From: Halonotius aquaticus
GTDB taxonomy: Archaea; Halobacteriota; Halobacteria; Halobacteriales; Haloferacaceae
Reading direction: 5' to 3'
DNA: 64,000 bases
Assembly: GCF_003605575.1 (NCBI RefSeq)
Contig: NZ_QKNY01000005.1
Span: forward strand, 148,259-212,258
In this document: piece after piece, positions 36,687 through 45,447 of the stretch
Layout of the letters: each line of letters starts with the position of its first letter
How positions within the stretch are numbered: the stretch's first letter is position 1
Position numbers and translations under genes: made by a program
The notes under the pieces: generated by a model
What the model saw: the letters and a program-made list of their open reading frames with translations, nothing else
Told to the model about the DNA's origin: nothing
The model's database searches: none

Positions 36687-37295
36687 CTACGCGAGGCGCG
36701 CGAAGGCGAGCGTGCCGCTGATGTTTTTGATGTAGATCTCAACCTCGTCGCCTTCCTCCGCGCCGGGGACGAAGATTGTGTATTTGCCTTTCTCGGCGAC
36801 GCCGTCGCCTTTGCGGCCGGTGCCGGTGATCTTGACCTCGTAGGTCTCGCCTTCCTCGACATCCGGGCGGTCGGTGCGCTGGGAACTCGACTGCCGTTTG
36901 GCGACCGGACGGAACGCCCCACAGGCCTCACAGCGCAGCATCTGGGTGCGGTTCTCGGTGACGAGTTTCGTATCCGGGAGGCCACACTCCGAGCAGGTGA
37001 CGTACTCGGCGATGTAGGCGTCGATGGCGGCATCGAAGTCTGCCCCGGAGAACTCGCCGTTGTAGCGCGCGCGGCCGTCCTCGTACTGGCCGGCGGTACC
37101 GAGTTCCTGCTGGATCGAACTATGGATGTGCTCGGGATCCCGATTGAGTGCGTCGCCGATCGCCGACAGATTGGTCAGTCGTGTAAACGCGCCGTCTTTC
37201 TGGGCTTCGGCGTCCGGCACGTCCAGCCGTTCGTCTGAGCCCTCGAAATCCGGCAACTCCTCCATTGCCCGGTCAAGCGTCGCCTCGTAGTCCAT
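36687..37295 (-). CDS. Translation initiation factor aIF2 beta fused to a TRAM domain
   Basis: This is a subunit of the heterotrimer that brings initiator tRNA to the ribosome. The protein has 202 residues from ATG 37295. The upstream frame to 37481 lacks a credible start region. The N-terminal helix and alpha-beta core are followed by a zinc ribbon with CSECGLPDT and CEACGAFRP (about 100-125). A TRAM RNA-binding barrel occupies about 145-202 (EGETYEVKITGTGRKGDGVA). Haloarchaeal aIF2 beta often carries this extra TRAM domain, which shorter archaeal versions lack. It may modulate RNA binding. Confidence 0.93.
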   Translation of the reverse strand: MDYEATLDRAMEELPDFEGSDERLDVPDAEAQKDGAFTRLTNLSAIGDALNRDPEHIHSSIQQELGTAGQYEDGRARYNGEFSGADFDAAIDAYIAEYVTCSECGLPDTKLVTENRTQMLRCEACGAFRPVAKRQSSSQRTDRPDVEEGETYEVKITGTGRKGDGVAEKGKYTIFVPGAEEGDEVEIYIKNISGTLAFARLA

Positions 37296-37453
37296 ACGTG
37301 TGGTGATGTCGTCGTCGGCTAAATGCGTTGTGAGACAGCGGTACACATTGCAAGTGGAGCTACGTGCGTAAGACGATCCCCATAGACAGCAATAGCCATC
37401 ACTGCCTTCGTTGTGGGACTCAGACGGTGTCGGCACCAAATCGACTGGAACGG

Positions 37454-37578
37454 AAATCCGCCCTCCCCGAATTGAACTCACTCACTCCCTGCGGTCGTTC
37501 GCTGCTCAATACGGGTCGGGACGGAGTTTACACTGCTCACTTACGTTCGCAGGAAAATCCGCCCTCCCCGAATTGAAC
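37454..37578. repeat. Direct repeat of the tRNA-Tyr 3' end
   Basis: The 24 bases at 37555-37578 (the 3' part of tRNA-Tyr plus three flanking bases) recur exactly at 37454-37477, 101 bases away. The sequence between them has the same CACTC-, CTGCGGTCGTTCGCTG-type text seen downstream of tRNA-Ala. It is an attachment-site-like scar with nothing left inside. No gene is seen in the gap 37296-37557. Confidence 0.6.
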
Positions 37579-37631
37579 GGGGGACAAGTCGATCTACAGT
37601 CGACTGCTCTACCAGGCTGAGCTAAGGGCGG
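37558..37631 (-). tRNA. tRNA-Tyr (anticodon GTA)
   Basis: A 74-base cloverleaf folds on the minus strand. The acceptor CCGCCCT pairs with AGGGCGG, including the C1-G72 pair that marks archaeal tRNA-Tyr. The D arm is GCTC/GAGC. The anticodon stem GTCGA/TCGAC holds loop CTGTAGA with anticodon GTA. The T arm is CCCCG-TTCAATT-CGGGG. The discriminator is A, and neither an intron nor an encoded CCA is present. Confidence 0.95.
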
Positions 37632-37727
37632 GCACTCCATCGTATCCCGGTGGCACAATTAAGGGTTACTGTTCCGAGCGCGGCGGCGGCTGCCAGGTGT
37701 CTGACAGAGTGGGAAGATTGATTACCC

Positions 37728-37738
37728 TGTGTAACACA
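37728..37738 (+). promoter_or_regulatory. Palindrome just upstream of cdrL
   Basis: TGTGT-A-ACACA is an exact 11-base palindrome ending ten bases before the CdrL start codon. It may be an operator for autoregulation. Chance is not excluded for so short a site. Confidence 0.35.
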
Positions 37739-37748
37739 CGTATCGGCT

Positions 37749-38330
37749 ATGAGTAAGATCACGTTCCGCGCCGACGATGACCTCGTTGGCCGGTTAGAGG
37801 CCTTCGACGCCTCGAAATCCGAGGTGATGCGGGAGGCGCTCCGCCAGTACCTCGACACCCAGGAACGTGAGACGGCCGCGCAAACGACGGACACACCCGC
37901 GCAAACGTCCGACACCGACTCGATCGACGACCTCATCGACGAGCGCATCGACCGCCTCGTCGACGAACGCGTCGATTCAGCGCTGGCGGCCTGCCGCGAA
38001 CCGACCGACACCGCCACCGATGTGTCGGTCAATATCACCCTTGAAGGGGTCGATGAGACGGCCACAGTCACCGAGCAAACCATCGAGCGTAAGACGCCCG
38101 ACGCCGAGAGCGATACACAGCCTGAACCGCCAGCCGACGCGGATGCCGCCCACAGCTGCGGGCAGTGTGGCGAGGCCGTCGACAGCGACCACGTGTACTG
38201 TCCGAACTGCGGCGAAAAGGCCTCCCGGCGGCTGTTCTGTGAGTGTGGCGACGAGCTTCGATCGGACTGGGCGTTCTGTCCCGGCTGCGGCCGTCGCACC
38301 CCCGCGGCCGACGTGTTAGATAACCAATGA
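37749..38330 (+). CDS. cdrL: CdrL-type ribbon-helix-helix protein with zinc ribbons
   Basis: The protein has 193 residues. Residues 1-42 are a ribbon-helix-helix domain (MSKITFRADDDLVGRLEAF, then SEVMREALRQYL). A charged helical linker with DDLIDERIDRLVDERV repeats follows. The C-terminus has two zinc ribbons: CGQCGEAVDSDHVYCPNCGE, and CECGD with CPGCGRR. Together with the short RHH gene and ftsZ2 that follow, this matches the published haloarchaeal CdrL-CdrS-FtsZ2 cell-division locus, in which CdrL acts as a DNA-binding regulator of cdrS-ftsZ2. Identification rests on domain layout and synteny. Confidence 0.85.
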   Translation: MSKITFRADDDLVGRLEAFDASKSEVMREALRQYLDTQERETAAQTTDTPAQTSDTDSIDDLIDERIDRLVDERVDSALAACREPTDTATDVSVNITLEGVDETATVTEQTIERKTPDAESDTQPEPPADADAAHSCGQCGEAVDSDHVYCPNCGEKASRRLFCECGDELRSDWAFCPGCGRRTPAADVLDNQ

Positions 38331-38381
38331 CAGACAGTTACCCCGATTGTACGGCTGTGTGTCTGCCACAATAAGGTGAAT

Positions 38382-38505
38382 GTCTTACATCCGCCAGTAA
38401 TTTTATATACCCTCGGCATAGTGTTACGACTGCGTAAGACAATCGTCTTACAGTGTGCCCGTCAGTGGCACGCTGTGGGGCTGTCGGCGTCGCCGACTGT
38501 CTTAC
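38382..38505 (+). promoter_or_regulatory. cdrS-ftsZ2 promoter with four GTCTTAC-type sites
   Basis: GTCTTAC occurs at 38382-38388, 38445-38451 and 38499-38505, and its complement GTAAGAC at 38434-38440. The middle two form a perfect inverted repeat GTAAGAC-AATC-GTCTTAC. A TATA box TTTTATATA is at 38401-38409, so the inverted repeat sits at the expected transcription start. This layout suits repression by a dimeric ribbon-helix-helix protein. Confidence 0.65.
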
Positions 38506-38519
38506 CGGGGAATGTAACC

Positions 38520-38702
38520 ATGGAGCGTGTGACACTACGAATTCCAAAGCAGCAGATCGACGAGGTCGAGGAAATGGTCGAGACCGGCCAGTTCCCAAAC
38601 CGGAGTGAGGCGATCCGGTCGGCCGTCCGAGAGATGCTCAACGAGACCGAGAGTACAGAGCCGCGGCGAAACAAAAGCGAACGCAACTGGGCGAAGGTGT
38701 AA
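38520..38702 (+). CDS. cdrS: CdrS, short ribbon-helix-helix cell-division regulator
   Basis: The protein has 60 residues and is essentially a single ribbon-helix-helix DNA-binding domain: strand [11 protein letters not shown], then helices [10 protein letters not shown] and [13 protein letters not shown], and a basic tail [12 protein letters not shown]. It lies two bases before ftsZ2. In Halobacterium and Haloferax CdrS is known to control ftsZ2 expression and cell division. The ATG at 38520 is chosen because the frame upstream runs through the operator region. Confidence 0.9.
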   Translation: MERVTLRIPKQQIDEVEEMVETGQFPNRSEAIRSAVREMLNETESTEPRRNKSERNWAKV

Positions 38703-38704
38703 CT

Positions 38705-39886
38705 ATGCAGGATATCGTACAAGACGCCCTCGACAACGCGGAAGCAGAAGACCGTGACATGGATGCCAGCTTCGACGACGACGACGAGTTCGGCGATCCA
38801 CGGATCGTCATCGTCGGCGCGGGCGGGGCCGGCAACAACACGGTCAACCGGCTGTATAACATCGGCGTCGACGGCGCGGAAACCGTCGCTGTCAACACCG
38901 ACAAACAGCACCTGAAGATGATCGAAGCCGACACGAAGATCCTCGTCGGCAAATCCCTCACGCAGGGCCTCGGCGCGGGTGGCGACCCCTCGATGGGCGA
39001 ACGCGCCACCGAGATGGCCCAGGGGACGATCAAAGAAGTGCTGGGCGACGCCGACCTGGTCTTTGTGACCGCCGGCATGGGTGGCGGCACCGGTACCGGC
39101 GCGGCTCCGGTGATCTCGGATATCGCCAAAGAACAGGGGGCGATCGTCGTCGGCATGGTCTCGACGCCGTTCAACGTCGAGCGTGCCCGGACGGTCAAAG
39201 CCGAGGAAGGCCTCGAACGCCTCCGCAACACGGCTGACTCGATCATCGTCCTGGACAACAACCGCCTGCTCGATTACGTCCCGAACCTCCCGATCGGCAA
39301 GGCGTTCTCGGTGATGGATCAGATCATCGCCGAGACGGTCAAGGGGATCTCGGAGACGATCACCCAGCCATCCCTGATCAATCTCGACTACGCGGATATG
39401 TCGACGATCATGAATCAGGGCGGCGTCGCCGTCATGCTGGTCGGCGAAACCCAGGACAAAAACAAGACCCAAGAGGTGGTCAGCGACGCGATGAACCACC
39501 CACTGCTCGATGTGGATTACCGCGGAGCGAGCGGCGGCCTCGTCCACATCACCGGCGGCCCCGATCTCACGCTGAAGGAGGCCGAGGGGATCGCCAACAA
39601 CATCACCGAACGGCTTGAGGCGAGTGCAAACGTGATCTGGGGTGCCCGGATTCAGGACGAATACAAGGGCAAAGTCCGTGTCATGGCGATCATGACCGGC
39701 GTCCAGAGCGCACAGGTACTCGGCTCCACAACGCAGAAACAGGCCGATCAGTCACGTGCCAGCATCGAAGGCGAGCCCGCCGAGTTCGACGCCAGCGCGA
39801 ACGTCGGCTCCGACACCGCGGCTTGGGAGTCTGACGGCGGCAAGCAAGAGGTCGACCAGAACAACGGTCTCGACGTCATCCGCTAA
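38705..39886 (+). CDS. ftsZ2: Tubulin-like cell-division GTPase FtsZ2
   Basis: This GTPase forms the division ring with FtsZ1 and is needed for constriction in Haloferax. The protein has 393 residues. An acidic N-terminal extension of about 32 residues precedes [16 protein letters not shown]. The tubulin signature [10 protein letters not shown] lies at about 128-137, and the T7-loop region includes INLDYADM. The C-terminal tail after about 340 is a flexible acidic linker ending G-L-D-V-I-R, probably the partner-binding tip. The pairing with CdrS distinguishes it from FtsZ1. A T-run follows the stop. Confidence 0.95.
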   Translation: MQDIVQDALDNAEAEDRDMDASFDDDDEFGDPRIVIVGAGGAGNNTVNRLYNIGVDGAETVAVNTDKQHLKMIEADTKILVGKSLTQGLGAGGDPSMGERATEMAQGTIKEVLGDADLVFVTAGMGGGTGTGAAPVISDIAKEQGAIVVGMVSTPFNVERARTVKAEEGLERLRNTADSIIVLDNNRLLDYVPNLPIGKAFSVMDQIIAETVKGISETITQPSLINLDYADMSTIMNQGGVAVMLVGETQDKNKTQEVVSDAMNHPLLDVDYRGASGGLVHITGGPDLTLKEAEGIANNITERLEASANVIWGARIQDEYKGKVRVMAIMTGVQSAQVLGSTTQKQADQSRASIEGEPAEFDASANVGSDTAAWESDGGKQEVDQNNGLDVIR

Positions 39887-39888
39887 CG

Positions 39889-39894
39889 TTTTTT
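39889..39894 (+). terminator. T-run terminator after ftsZ2
   Basis: Six T residues follow the ftsZ2 stop by two bases, before the convergent ncsA gene. Confidence 0.45.
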
Positions 39895-39948
39895 CAGCAC
39901 GACGGTCGTTTTCGACGGCGACGATCACTTCTCTCGCAACGAGATAGC

Positions 39949-40920
39949 TTATACGGCCGCAATCGATTCCAACAGCCGGCATTTCCGGCAGATCCGGCTT
40001 CCCGTCATCGAGCCACACTGCTCGCACTCGCTGAGATCCTTGTTTTCCTCGTCGTCGCCGCCATACCGATCGGCCGCCAGCTCCGCGAGCTCCTCGTAGC
40101 CGGACATGATCGAGTGTCGCGTCCCGGGATGATTCTCTTCGAGGTTCCACAACAGCTCCTGGATCTCCCCGCGGTAGGCCTCGCTGGCGTGGGGACACTC
40201 GGTGATGTGGGCGGGCAACTCCATGAGCTGGGCGTAGAGGGCAACCTCTTTTTCCGGGATATCTCGGAGTGGCTTGGCGCGCGGGATGAAATCGTCCTGC
40301 TCGGCGCGCTCCTCGAAGTCGCCGATACTCGCATCGAAGTGTTTGGCGATCTGTTTGACATCGCCCTCCAGAATGTTCATCAGCGCCGTCTGGGCCTCGT
40401 CGTCGAGGTTGTGACCGGTCAGCAGCTTGTCGGCTCCGTACTCGTCGGCGTACTCCTCCAGCAAATCACGTCGAAACACACCACAGTAGGCGCAGGGTGC
40501 CATGTTTTCTGGATCGTCTTCGACGACATCGTCCATGCGGATCCCGAACTCCTCCTCGTAGCTGACGAGTTCGTGGCGCATCTCCAGGTCGTCGGCCAAC
40601 TCGACGCAGGCATCGACGCTTTCGTCGCGGTAGCCCTCAATCCCCTCGTGGATCGTCAACGCCAGCATCTCGATGCGGGGGTCTTCGCCGAAGGTTTCGT
40701 CTAAAATGTGCGTGAGGACGACGCTGTCTTTGCCACCCGAGAGGCCGATCACCCACGTTTCCGGATCGTCTGGCGTCGCCTCGGGATCGAGCAGTGTATC
40801 CGATCGAATCCGGCGTCGGACACGTTTCTCGACCGACCGGCAGAAATGCGTCTCACAGAGATGGCCGCCGGAGTACGCCGCCTGCATGACGGCGTCACGG
40901 TCGCATTTGTCGCACTCCAT
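39949..40920 (-). CDS. ncsA: tRNA 2-thiolation enzyme NcsA/TtuA family
   Basis: This ATP pyrophosphatase family enzyme thiolates U34 of Lys, Glu and Gln tRNAs in haloarchaea, with the ubiquitin-like SAMP2 and UbaA as sulfur carriers. The protein has 323 residues from ATG 40920. An N-terminal zinc finger (MECDKCDRD and HLCETHFC) is followed by the PP-loop GLSGGKDS, catalytic Cys-type sites in MAPCAYCG, and a C-terminal zinc finger (CEQCGSM and CRKCR). The upstream frame to 41127 is non-acidic and is rejected. Confidence 0.93.
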   Translation of the reverse strand: MECDKCDRDAVMQAAYSGGHLCETHFCRSVEKRVRRRIRSDTLLDPEATPDDPETWVIGLSGGKDSVVLTHILDETFGEDPRIEMLALTIHEGIEGYRDESVDACVELADDLEMRHELVSYEEEFGIRMDDVVEDDPENMAPCAYCGVFRRDLLEEYADEYGADKLLTGHNLDDEAQTALMNILEGDVKQIAKHFDASIGDFEERAEQDDFIPRAKPLRDIPEKEVALYAQLMELPAHITECPHASEAYRGEIQELLWNLEENHPGTRHSIMSGYEELAELAADRYGGDDEENKDLSECEQCGSMTGSRICRKCRLLESIAAV

Positions 40921-41001
40921 TACCGGAGCGTTGCCGGCCGGCTGGGATACCCGTTTCGCTCTTCGGGGCGAGCGACCGATTTTGCCGGCACCGACGCAGT
41001 G

Positions 41002-41032
41002 TGTCATACGACCCACGACCGGGTTGTCATAC
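41002..41032. promoter_or_regulatory. TGTCATAC direct repeats between ncsA and the DUF7095-like gene
   Basis: TGTCATAC occurs at 41002-41009 and 41025-41032, in the 188-base divergent space. The 23-base spacing (about two helical turns) would place two sites on the same DNA face. The function is unknown. Confidence 0.3.
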
Positions 41033-41108
41033 ACGCCGGATCGCTCCGCAACACACCCAAACGCACGGCGTCGAAACCGGTTTGTGGCCTGCGATCCCAG
41101 TATCGGCA

Positions 41109-41771
41109 ATGACACGCGAGGCGACACTCGACCGCGACGCCGCCATCGACCGCGTCGTCGAACTGATCGAAACGGTCGACTCCGAGCCGATGCCGGTGCC
41201 AGTCCGGGAGATTTGGGTCTATGGCGATGTCGCCCTTGGCCTCGATCCGATCGATCGCCTCGATATCTATCTCACGAAGGACATCCTCCTGCGCGGCGAC
41301 AGCGACGCAGCCGAGCAGTATTACGACAAACACGGCGTCAAAGGGGTCGGCCAGAGCGTCGACGCCGAGTGGGCCGAAACATATCCAGAGTACATCCGCG
41401 CCAACGACAACGGCCACGCCGCCCCCGAGAAGTGTTTGGCCGCCCACCTGCTGGGGGACGACGAGCCGATCCATCTCGAAGTCTGTAATGCGAGTTTCGA
41501 CGAAAACGTCACCCAGCGGCTGCGCGGCGCACTCGACCGTGAGTCCTACGGACAGATCCTCGATCCTCGTGGCGTCTGTCTCTGGGTCGACGGCCAGTGG
41601 GACGACGACCTCCTCGACAAACTTCGTGGCGGCGAACTCCCGTTCCCGACGCTGTCGGGCGCGCTGGAACAGCTGGGTGTTGACGCCGATATCGCAGATG
41701 AGGCCGCCGACACTGTCAGTCGCTACCGCACCGAACAAACGGGTGCGAGCGTGCGCGGCGACGTGATCTGA
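41109..41771 (+). CDS. DUF7095-like haloarchaeal protein
   Basis: This acidic, soluble protein has 220 residues from ATG 41109. The longer frame from 41001 is basic and rejected. A central YGDVALGLDPIDRLDIYLTK segment (residues about 38-57) has the G-x(n)-D-x2-D-h spacing of a degenerate nucleotidyltransferase fold, but no invariant G-S pair is present. It appears to belong to a haloarchaeal family (DUF7095) with no known function. It is divergent from ncsA. Confidence 0.75.
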   Translation: MTREATLDRDAAIDRVVELIETVDSEPMPVPVREIWVYGDVALGLDPIDRLDIYLTKDILLRGDSDAAEQYYDKHGVKGVGQSVDAEWAETYPEYIRANDNGHAAPEKCLAAHLLGDDEPIHLEVCNASFDENVTQRLRGALDRESYGQILDPRGVCLWVDGQWDDDLLDKLRGGELPFPTLSGALEQLGVDADIADEAADTVSRYRTEQTGASVRGDVI

Positions 41772-41774
41772 TGC

Positions 41775-42590
41775 TCAGTCGGCGTCGTTATCGACCTGTC
41801 CGACAGTCACGGTAAACGGCACCGTCTCCACGCGCTTGTATGACTCAGCTTGCATCTGCTCGATGACTTCCCGGCCCATTTCGCGCCACGCCCGCCGGAG
41901 CGTGTCATACGTTTCCTCGTCGTCGACGCCGCGGCGGAGTTCGGTTTCGTGGTCAGCCAGTCCCTTGCCGCTGGCTTTCCGTTTCGCGCTCCGCAGGGCG
42001 TCCTCGCTGTAGGGTGGTTCGGTGCGTTTCTCGTGGTCATACTGCCGGGTCGAGAGCGGCTTGATCCCGACCTCGTCGAACAGCGATTCGACCTGTTCGC
42101 CGAGGGCGACATCGGTCTCGACGCCTTGGAGGTACGCTTCGCGCACGCGGGATTCGAGGTCGACCTCGCTGTCGACCGTCGAGTCGACGCTGACGGCGGC
42201 GTTGTTCGGCTCGATAGCAGCGACCAGATCCGTAGAAACGCGTGCAAACTCCCGGAGCGCGGCAGAGGGCTCGGGGAGATTGATCAGGAGGGCCTGACAG
42301 ACGACGAGATCGACGCTGTCGTCGGCAACCGGCAGGCGAAGCGCGTCGCCAGCGACCGCCGGAACCGACTCGCTGGCAACGTCGAGCAGTCGGCGGTCGG
42401 CGTCGACACCGATGACTTCGGTATCGGCGGCGGGCTCGCTTGCCAACACGCGCGTCAACTCGCCGGTGCCGCAGCCGACATCGAGGATCCGCCCGCGGTT
42501 CGAGAGATCGAGATCAGCGAGGGCGGCTTGGGAGTCGGCCCACATCCCCTCGCGGGTGCGGCTGAGATACTCGGCTGAAAACCGGCGCAC
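41775..42590 (-). CDS. Class I SAM-dependent methyltransferase
   Basis: The protein has 271 residues. The SAM-binding motif ILDVGCGTGELTRVL is at about residues 35-49. An acidic residue in EVIGVDADRRLL binds the ribose, and VDLVVCQALLINLPEP corresponds to motif IV. The C-terminal third is charged and helical (SKR, KAS and EETYDTL-type segments) and may set the substrate, which is unknown. Its start is three bases after the stop of the endonuclease IV gene on the same strand, so the pair is co-transcribed. A DNA-repair link is only suggested by this position. Confidence 0.9.
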   Translation of the reverse strand: MRRFSAEYLSRTREGMWADSQAALADLDLSNRGRILDVGCGTGELTRVLASEPAADTEVIGVDADRRLLDVASESVPAVAGDALRLPVADDSVDLVVCQALLINLPEPSAALREFARVSTDLVAAIEPNNAAVSVDSTVDSEVDLESRVREAYLQGVETDVALGEQVESLFDEVGIKPLSTRQYDHEKRTEPPYSEDALRSAKRKASGKGLADHETELRRGVDDEETYDTLRRAWREMGREVIEQMQAESYKRVETVPFTVTVGQVDNDAD

Positions 42591-42593
42591 GGC

Positions 42594-43460
42594 TCAGTTA
42601 CGGAGCGCTTTCACGCGCTCGATGTTCCACGCGAAGCCCTTGCCGTCCTCGGTCGGCGTTTCGAGTGCAAACGGCAGCTCGCGGAGGTCGGGATGATTGA
42701 CGATGGCGCGCATGCCGTCCTCGCCGATGTAGCCCTCTCCGATCAGGGCGTGTTCGTCTTTGTGGGTACCCACGTCGTGTTTTGAGTCGTTGAGGTGGAT
42801 GTATTCGAGGTGTTCGAGGCCGACGACATCGTCGAACCGCTGGACGGTTTCGTCGACGGCTTCCGGTGTCGTGAGGTCGTTGCCGGCGACGAGCGTGTGG
42901 GCGGTGTCGATGCAGATCCCGATGTCGGTGTCGGTTCGCTCGATAATGCCTGTGAGGTGGTCGAATTCGCCGCCGAGTTTGGTGCCGCTGCCGGCGTCGC
43001 TCTCGATGAGGATCTGGACGTCGTCGGGCACCTCAAGCTCGTCGATGACGCTGGCAGCGTTTTCAAGGCCGCCCTCGACGCCCGCGCCGGTGTGGGCCCC
43101 GAGGTGGGCGTTGACGTACGGGATGCCCAGTTTGTCGGCTGCATCGAGTTCGGCCTGCATGCTGTCGAGGGATTTCTGCCGGAGGTCGTCTTTCGGCGTA
43201 CAGAGGTTGACGAGATAGGAGGCATGGATCACCCACGGGCCGTCGAGTCGCTCGTCGGTGAGTTCACGGAAGCCCGCCGCGGCCTCGTCGCTGATCTCGG
43301 GCTGTTGCCAGACCTGCGGCGAGGTGGTGAATATCTGTCCGCAGTTGCCGCCGAAGTTGCGCTGGCGGTCGACAGCGTTGCGAACATCGTCGTACTCGGG
43401 GGTTTCGGTGTCAGAGGAAACACGGGATCCGGAGATCGAAACGTGGGCGCCGACGTGCAT
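42594..43460 (-). CDS. nfo: Endonuclease IV (AP endonuclease)
   Basis: This zinc-dependent enzyme cuts DNA 5' of abasic sites in base-excision repair. The protein has 288 residues from ATG 43460. It begins [11 protein letters not shown] (metal ligand His) and has [37 protein letters not shown] and [10 protein letters not shown]. The C-terminal [16 protein letters not shown] and ALETPTEDG complete the tri-zinc site. It probably heads a two-gene operon with the methyltransferase. Confidence 0.96.
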   Translation of the reverse strand: MHVGAHVSISGSRVSSDTETPEYDDVRNAVDRQRNFGGNCGQIFTTSPQVWQQPEISDEAAAGFRELTDERLDGPWVIHASYLVNLCTPKDDLRQKSLDSMQAELDAADKLGIPYVNAHLGAHTGAGVEGGLENAASVIDELEVPDDVQILIESDAGSGTKLGGEFDHLTGIIERTDTDIGICIDTAHTLVAGNDLTTPEAVDETVQRFDDVVGLEHLEYIHLNDSKHDVGTHKDEHALIGEGYIGEDGMRAIVNHPDLRELPFALETPTEDGKGFAWNIERVKALRN

Positions 43461-43551
43461 GCACCGTGGTTGGGCCAGCCCCCTCAAAGCGACTTCGATA
43501 GCATGGCTGCTGTCACCACTGCTATCAGACGGGCTACCCAACACGGTGGCG

Positions 43552-44240
43552 ATGCCGGTCTACGATCGAAGCGCGCCCGACGCACCACGAGTCACCGAGT
43601 TCGACGGCGGCATCGAGTGGCTCGCCCATCCTACTGAGACGGGTCGCCGCGCGAGTCACTTGTTCACTGGCTCACACGGCTGTTCGACCCACTCGATATC
43701 CCTGACCTCGACGACCACATCGCTGCCGCCGGTGGGCTCGCTGGGATCGCCGTGCTGTCGAACTACCATGCCCGTGATGCTGACGCGATCGCCACCCGCC
43801 ACGAGGTTGCGGTGACGGTTCCGCCGTGGCTGGATCGGGCTGCCGACCGCCTGACGGCCCCGCTGGAGCGGTCGACAACGATCGGCGACTCGGGGTTCCA
43901 GCTCACCCGCTACAACCCGGTTCCGGGCTACGAGGAGGCGATCGCCTACCGCGACAGCGACCAGACGCTCTATGTGCCTGACGCGCTCGGGACGGCGCCG
44001 TTCTACACCGTCGCCGACGAGCGGCTCGCTTGTTATGGGCTGCTTCGCGTTCGTCCGCCACGGCCCCTGTTCGAGCCGTTTGCGCCCGATCGGATCCTTG
44101 TCGGCCATGGAACGGGTGTCTTTACTAACGCGACGGCAGCCCTCCGAGATGCGCTTGATGGCGCGCGGCGACGGCTCCCGACAGTGATTCGTCGTCATGG
44201 GCTGACGCAGTTGCGTGGTGTGGTATCCGCGCTGTGGTAG
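43552..44240 (+). pseudogene. MBL-like haloarchaeal gene split by a frameshift
   Basis: One protein is read in two frames. The frame from ATG 43552 gives [17 protein letters not shown] and EWLAHPTETGRRASHLF, then degenerates. The next frame gives LFDPLDIPDLDDHIAAAGG, GIAVLSNYHARDADAIATRH and a normal C-terminus to 44240. The switch lies around 43660-43685 and corresponds to one missing base. The combined product (about 229 residues) resembles haloarchaeal MBL-fold-like proteins lacking most metal ligands. It may be a true pseudogene, a sequencing error or (less likely) programmed frameshifting. No slippery run is evident at the junction. Confidence 0.65.
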
Positions 44241-44279
44241 TGGCCACACCACGTCGCTTGGCGGTGCTCCTCGGTTGGA

Positions 44280-44302
44280 TTCGGAATCACCCGGATTCCG
44301 AA
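44280..44302 (+). promoter_or_regulatory. Palindrome and TATA box upstream of rio2
   Basis: TTCGGAATC (44280-44288) and GATTCCGAA (44294-44302) form an exact inverted repeat around ACCCG. It abuts a TATA box (ATTTTATAT, 44303-44311) that should start transcription near 44335, about 50 bases before ATG 44384. This is a probable operator covering the BRE position. Confidence 0.5.
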
Positions 44303-44383
44303 ATTTTATATCGCGGTATGTGATTTATTTTGGGTCGCTAGTGGACTCGTCGGGCTTTTAGGCCGTGCGAGCGACCTCTTGCT

Positions 44384-45298
44384 ATGGTCGACAACATCGC
44401 GCCCTTCTTCCGCGAGCTTGAGCCCGCGGATTTCTATCTGCTGTCGGGGATCGAACAGGGGATGCGCTTCTCCGAGTGGGTACAACACGAGGAGATCCCG
44501 AAATACGCGGAGTTGACCGCCGAGGAGGTCGAATACCGGATTGATCGCTGTATGCGCCACGAGCTCATCGAGCGCAAGACGATCCAATACGAGGGCTACC
44601 AACTCACCTTCGAGGGGTATGACGCCCTCGCGCTCCGCACCTTCGCCGAACGGGATACCTTCGACGGCATCGGCGCGCCGCTGGGCGTCGGCAAGGAAAG
44701 CGATGTCTATGAGGTGCAGTCGTTTCGGCCAATGGCGCTGAAGTATCACCGTGAGGGCTATACGAATTTCCGGGAAGTCCAGCGCGAACGCGAGTACACT
44801 GCCGACCGCGACCACGTGTCGTGGTTGTACACCGCCCGGCAGGCCGCAGAGCGGGAGTTTGAGACGCTCGAAGGGCTGTATCCCGACGTGTCGGTGCCGC
44901 GGCCGGTCGACCAGAACCGCCATGCGATCGTCATGGAGAAACTGACCGGCGCGGAGCTTTCACACGCCGAACTGGAGTCCGAGCAGGTCGTCGGCGTGTT
45001 GGAGCTGATCATCGAGGAGATGGCCGCCGCCTACGATGCGGGCTACGTCCATGCTGATATGAGCGAGTACAACGTCTTCGTCGACACCGACGGTGTAACG
45101 ATCTTCGATTGGCCCCAGGCGGTGTCGACCGACCACGATAACGCCCGAGAGCTGCTGGAACGCGACCTTGAGAACATCTACAGCTACTTCCGCCGGAAAT
45201 ATCCCCGGGAAACGCCGGAATCGCTCGATTTGGACGCGCTCGCCGACGATATTGTGGGCGACGAATTTGACTCGATTTCGGCGTATCTCGAGTCATAA
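44384..45298 (+). CDS. rio2: RIO2 atypical serine/threonine kinase
   Basis: The protein has 304 residues. Residues 1-85 form the winged-helix domain special to RIO2 (DFYLLSGIEQGMRFSEWV). The kinase domain has the P-loop GVGKESDVYE, the VMEKLTGAEL hinge, the catalytic loop YVHADMSEYNVFV and the metal-binding segment IFDWPQAV. RIO2 acts in late maturation of the small ribosomal subunit, probably as an ATPase switch. The gene is monocistronic. Confidence 0.95.
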   Translation: MVDNIAPFFRELEPADFYLLSGIEQGMRFSEWVQHEEIPKYAELTAEEVEYRIDRCMRHELIERKTIQYEGYQLTFEGYDALALRTFAERDTFDGIGAPLGVGKESDVYEVQSFRPMALKYHREGYTNFREVQREREYTADRDHVSWLYTARQAAEREFETLEGLYPDVSVPRPVDQNRHAIVMEKLTGAELSHAELESEQVVGVLELIIEEMAAAYDAGYVHADMSEYNVFVDTDGVTIFDWPQAVSTDHDNARELLERDLENIYSYFRRKYPRETPESLDLDALADDIVGDEFDSISAYLES

Positions 45299-45447
45299 AC
45301 CACTGAGCGCGATAGAAAAATCGCAAACAGGACTTGTAACGACTATTCAGTTTATGCAAAATTTGGTCACTGAGCCAGCTTAGTCAATCGATGGATTGCG
45401 AACGATAGGAAAACTCATCTGATTTCGCTACTTCCGACAGACTGTGC

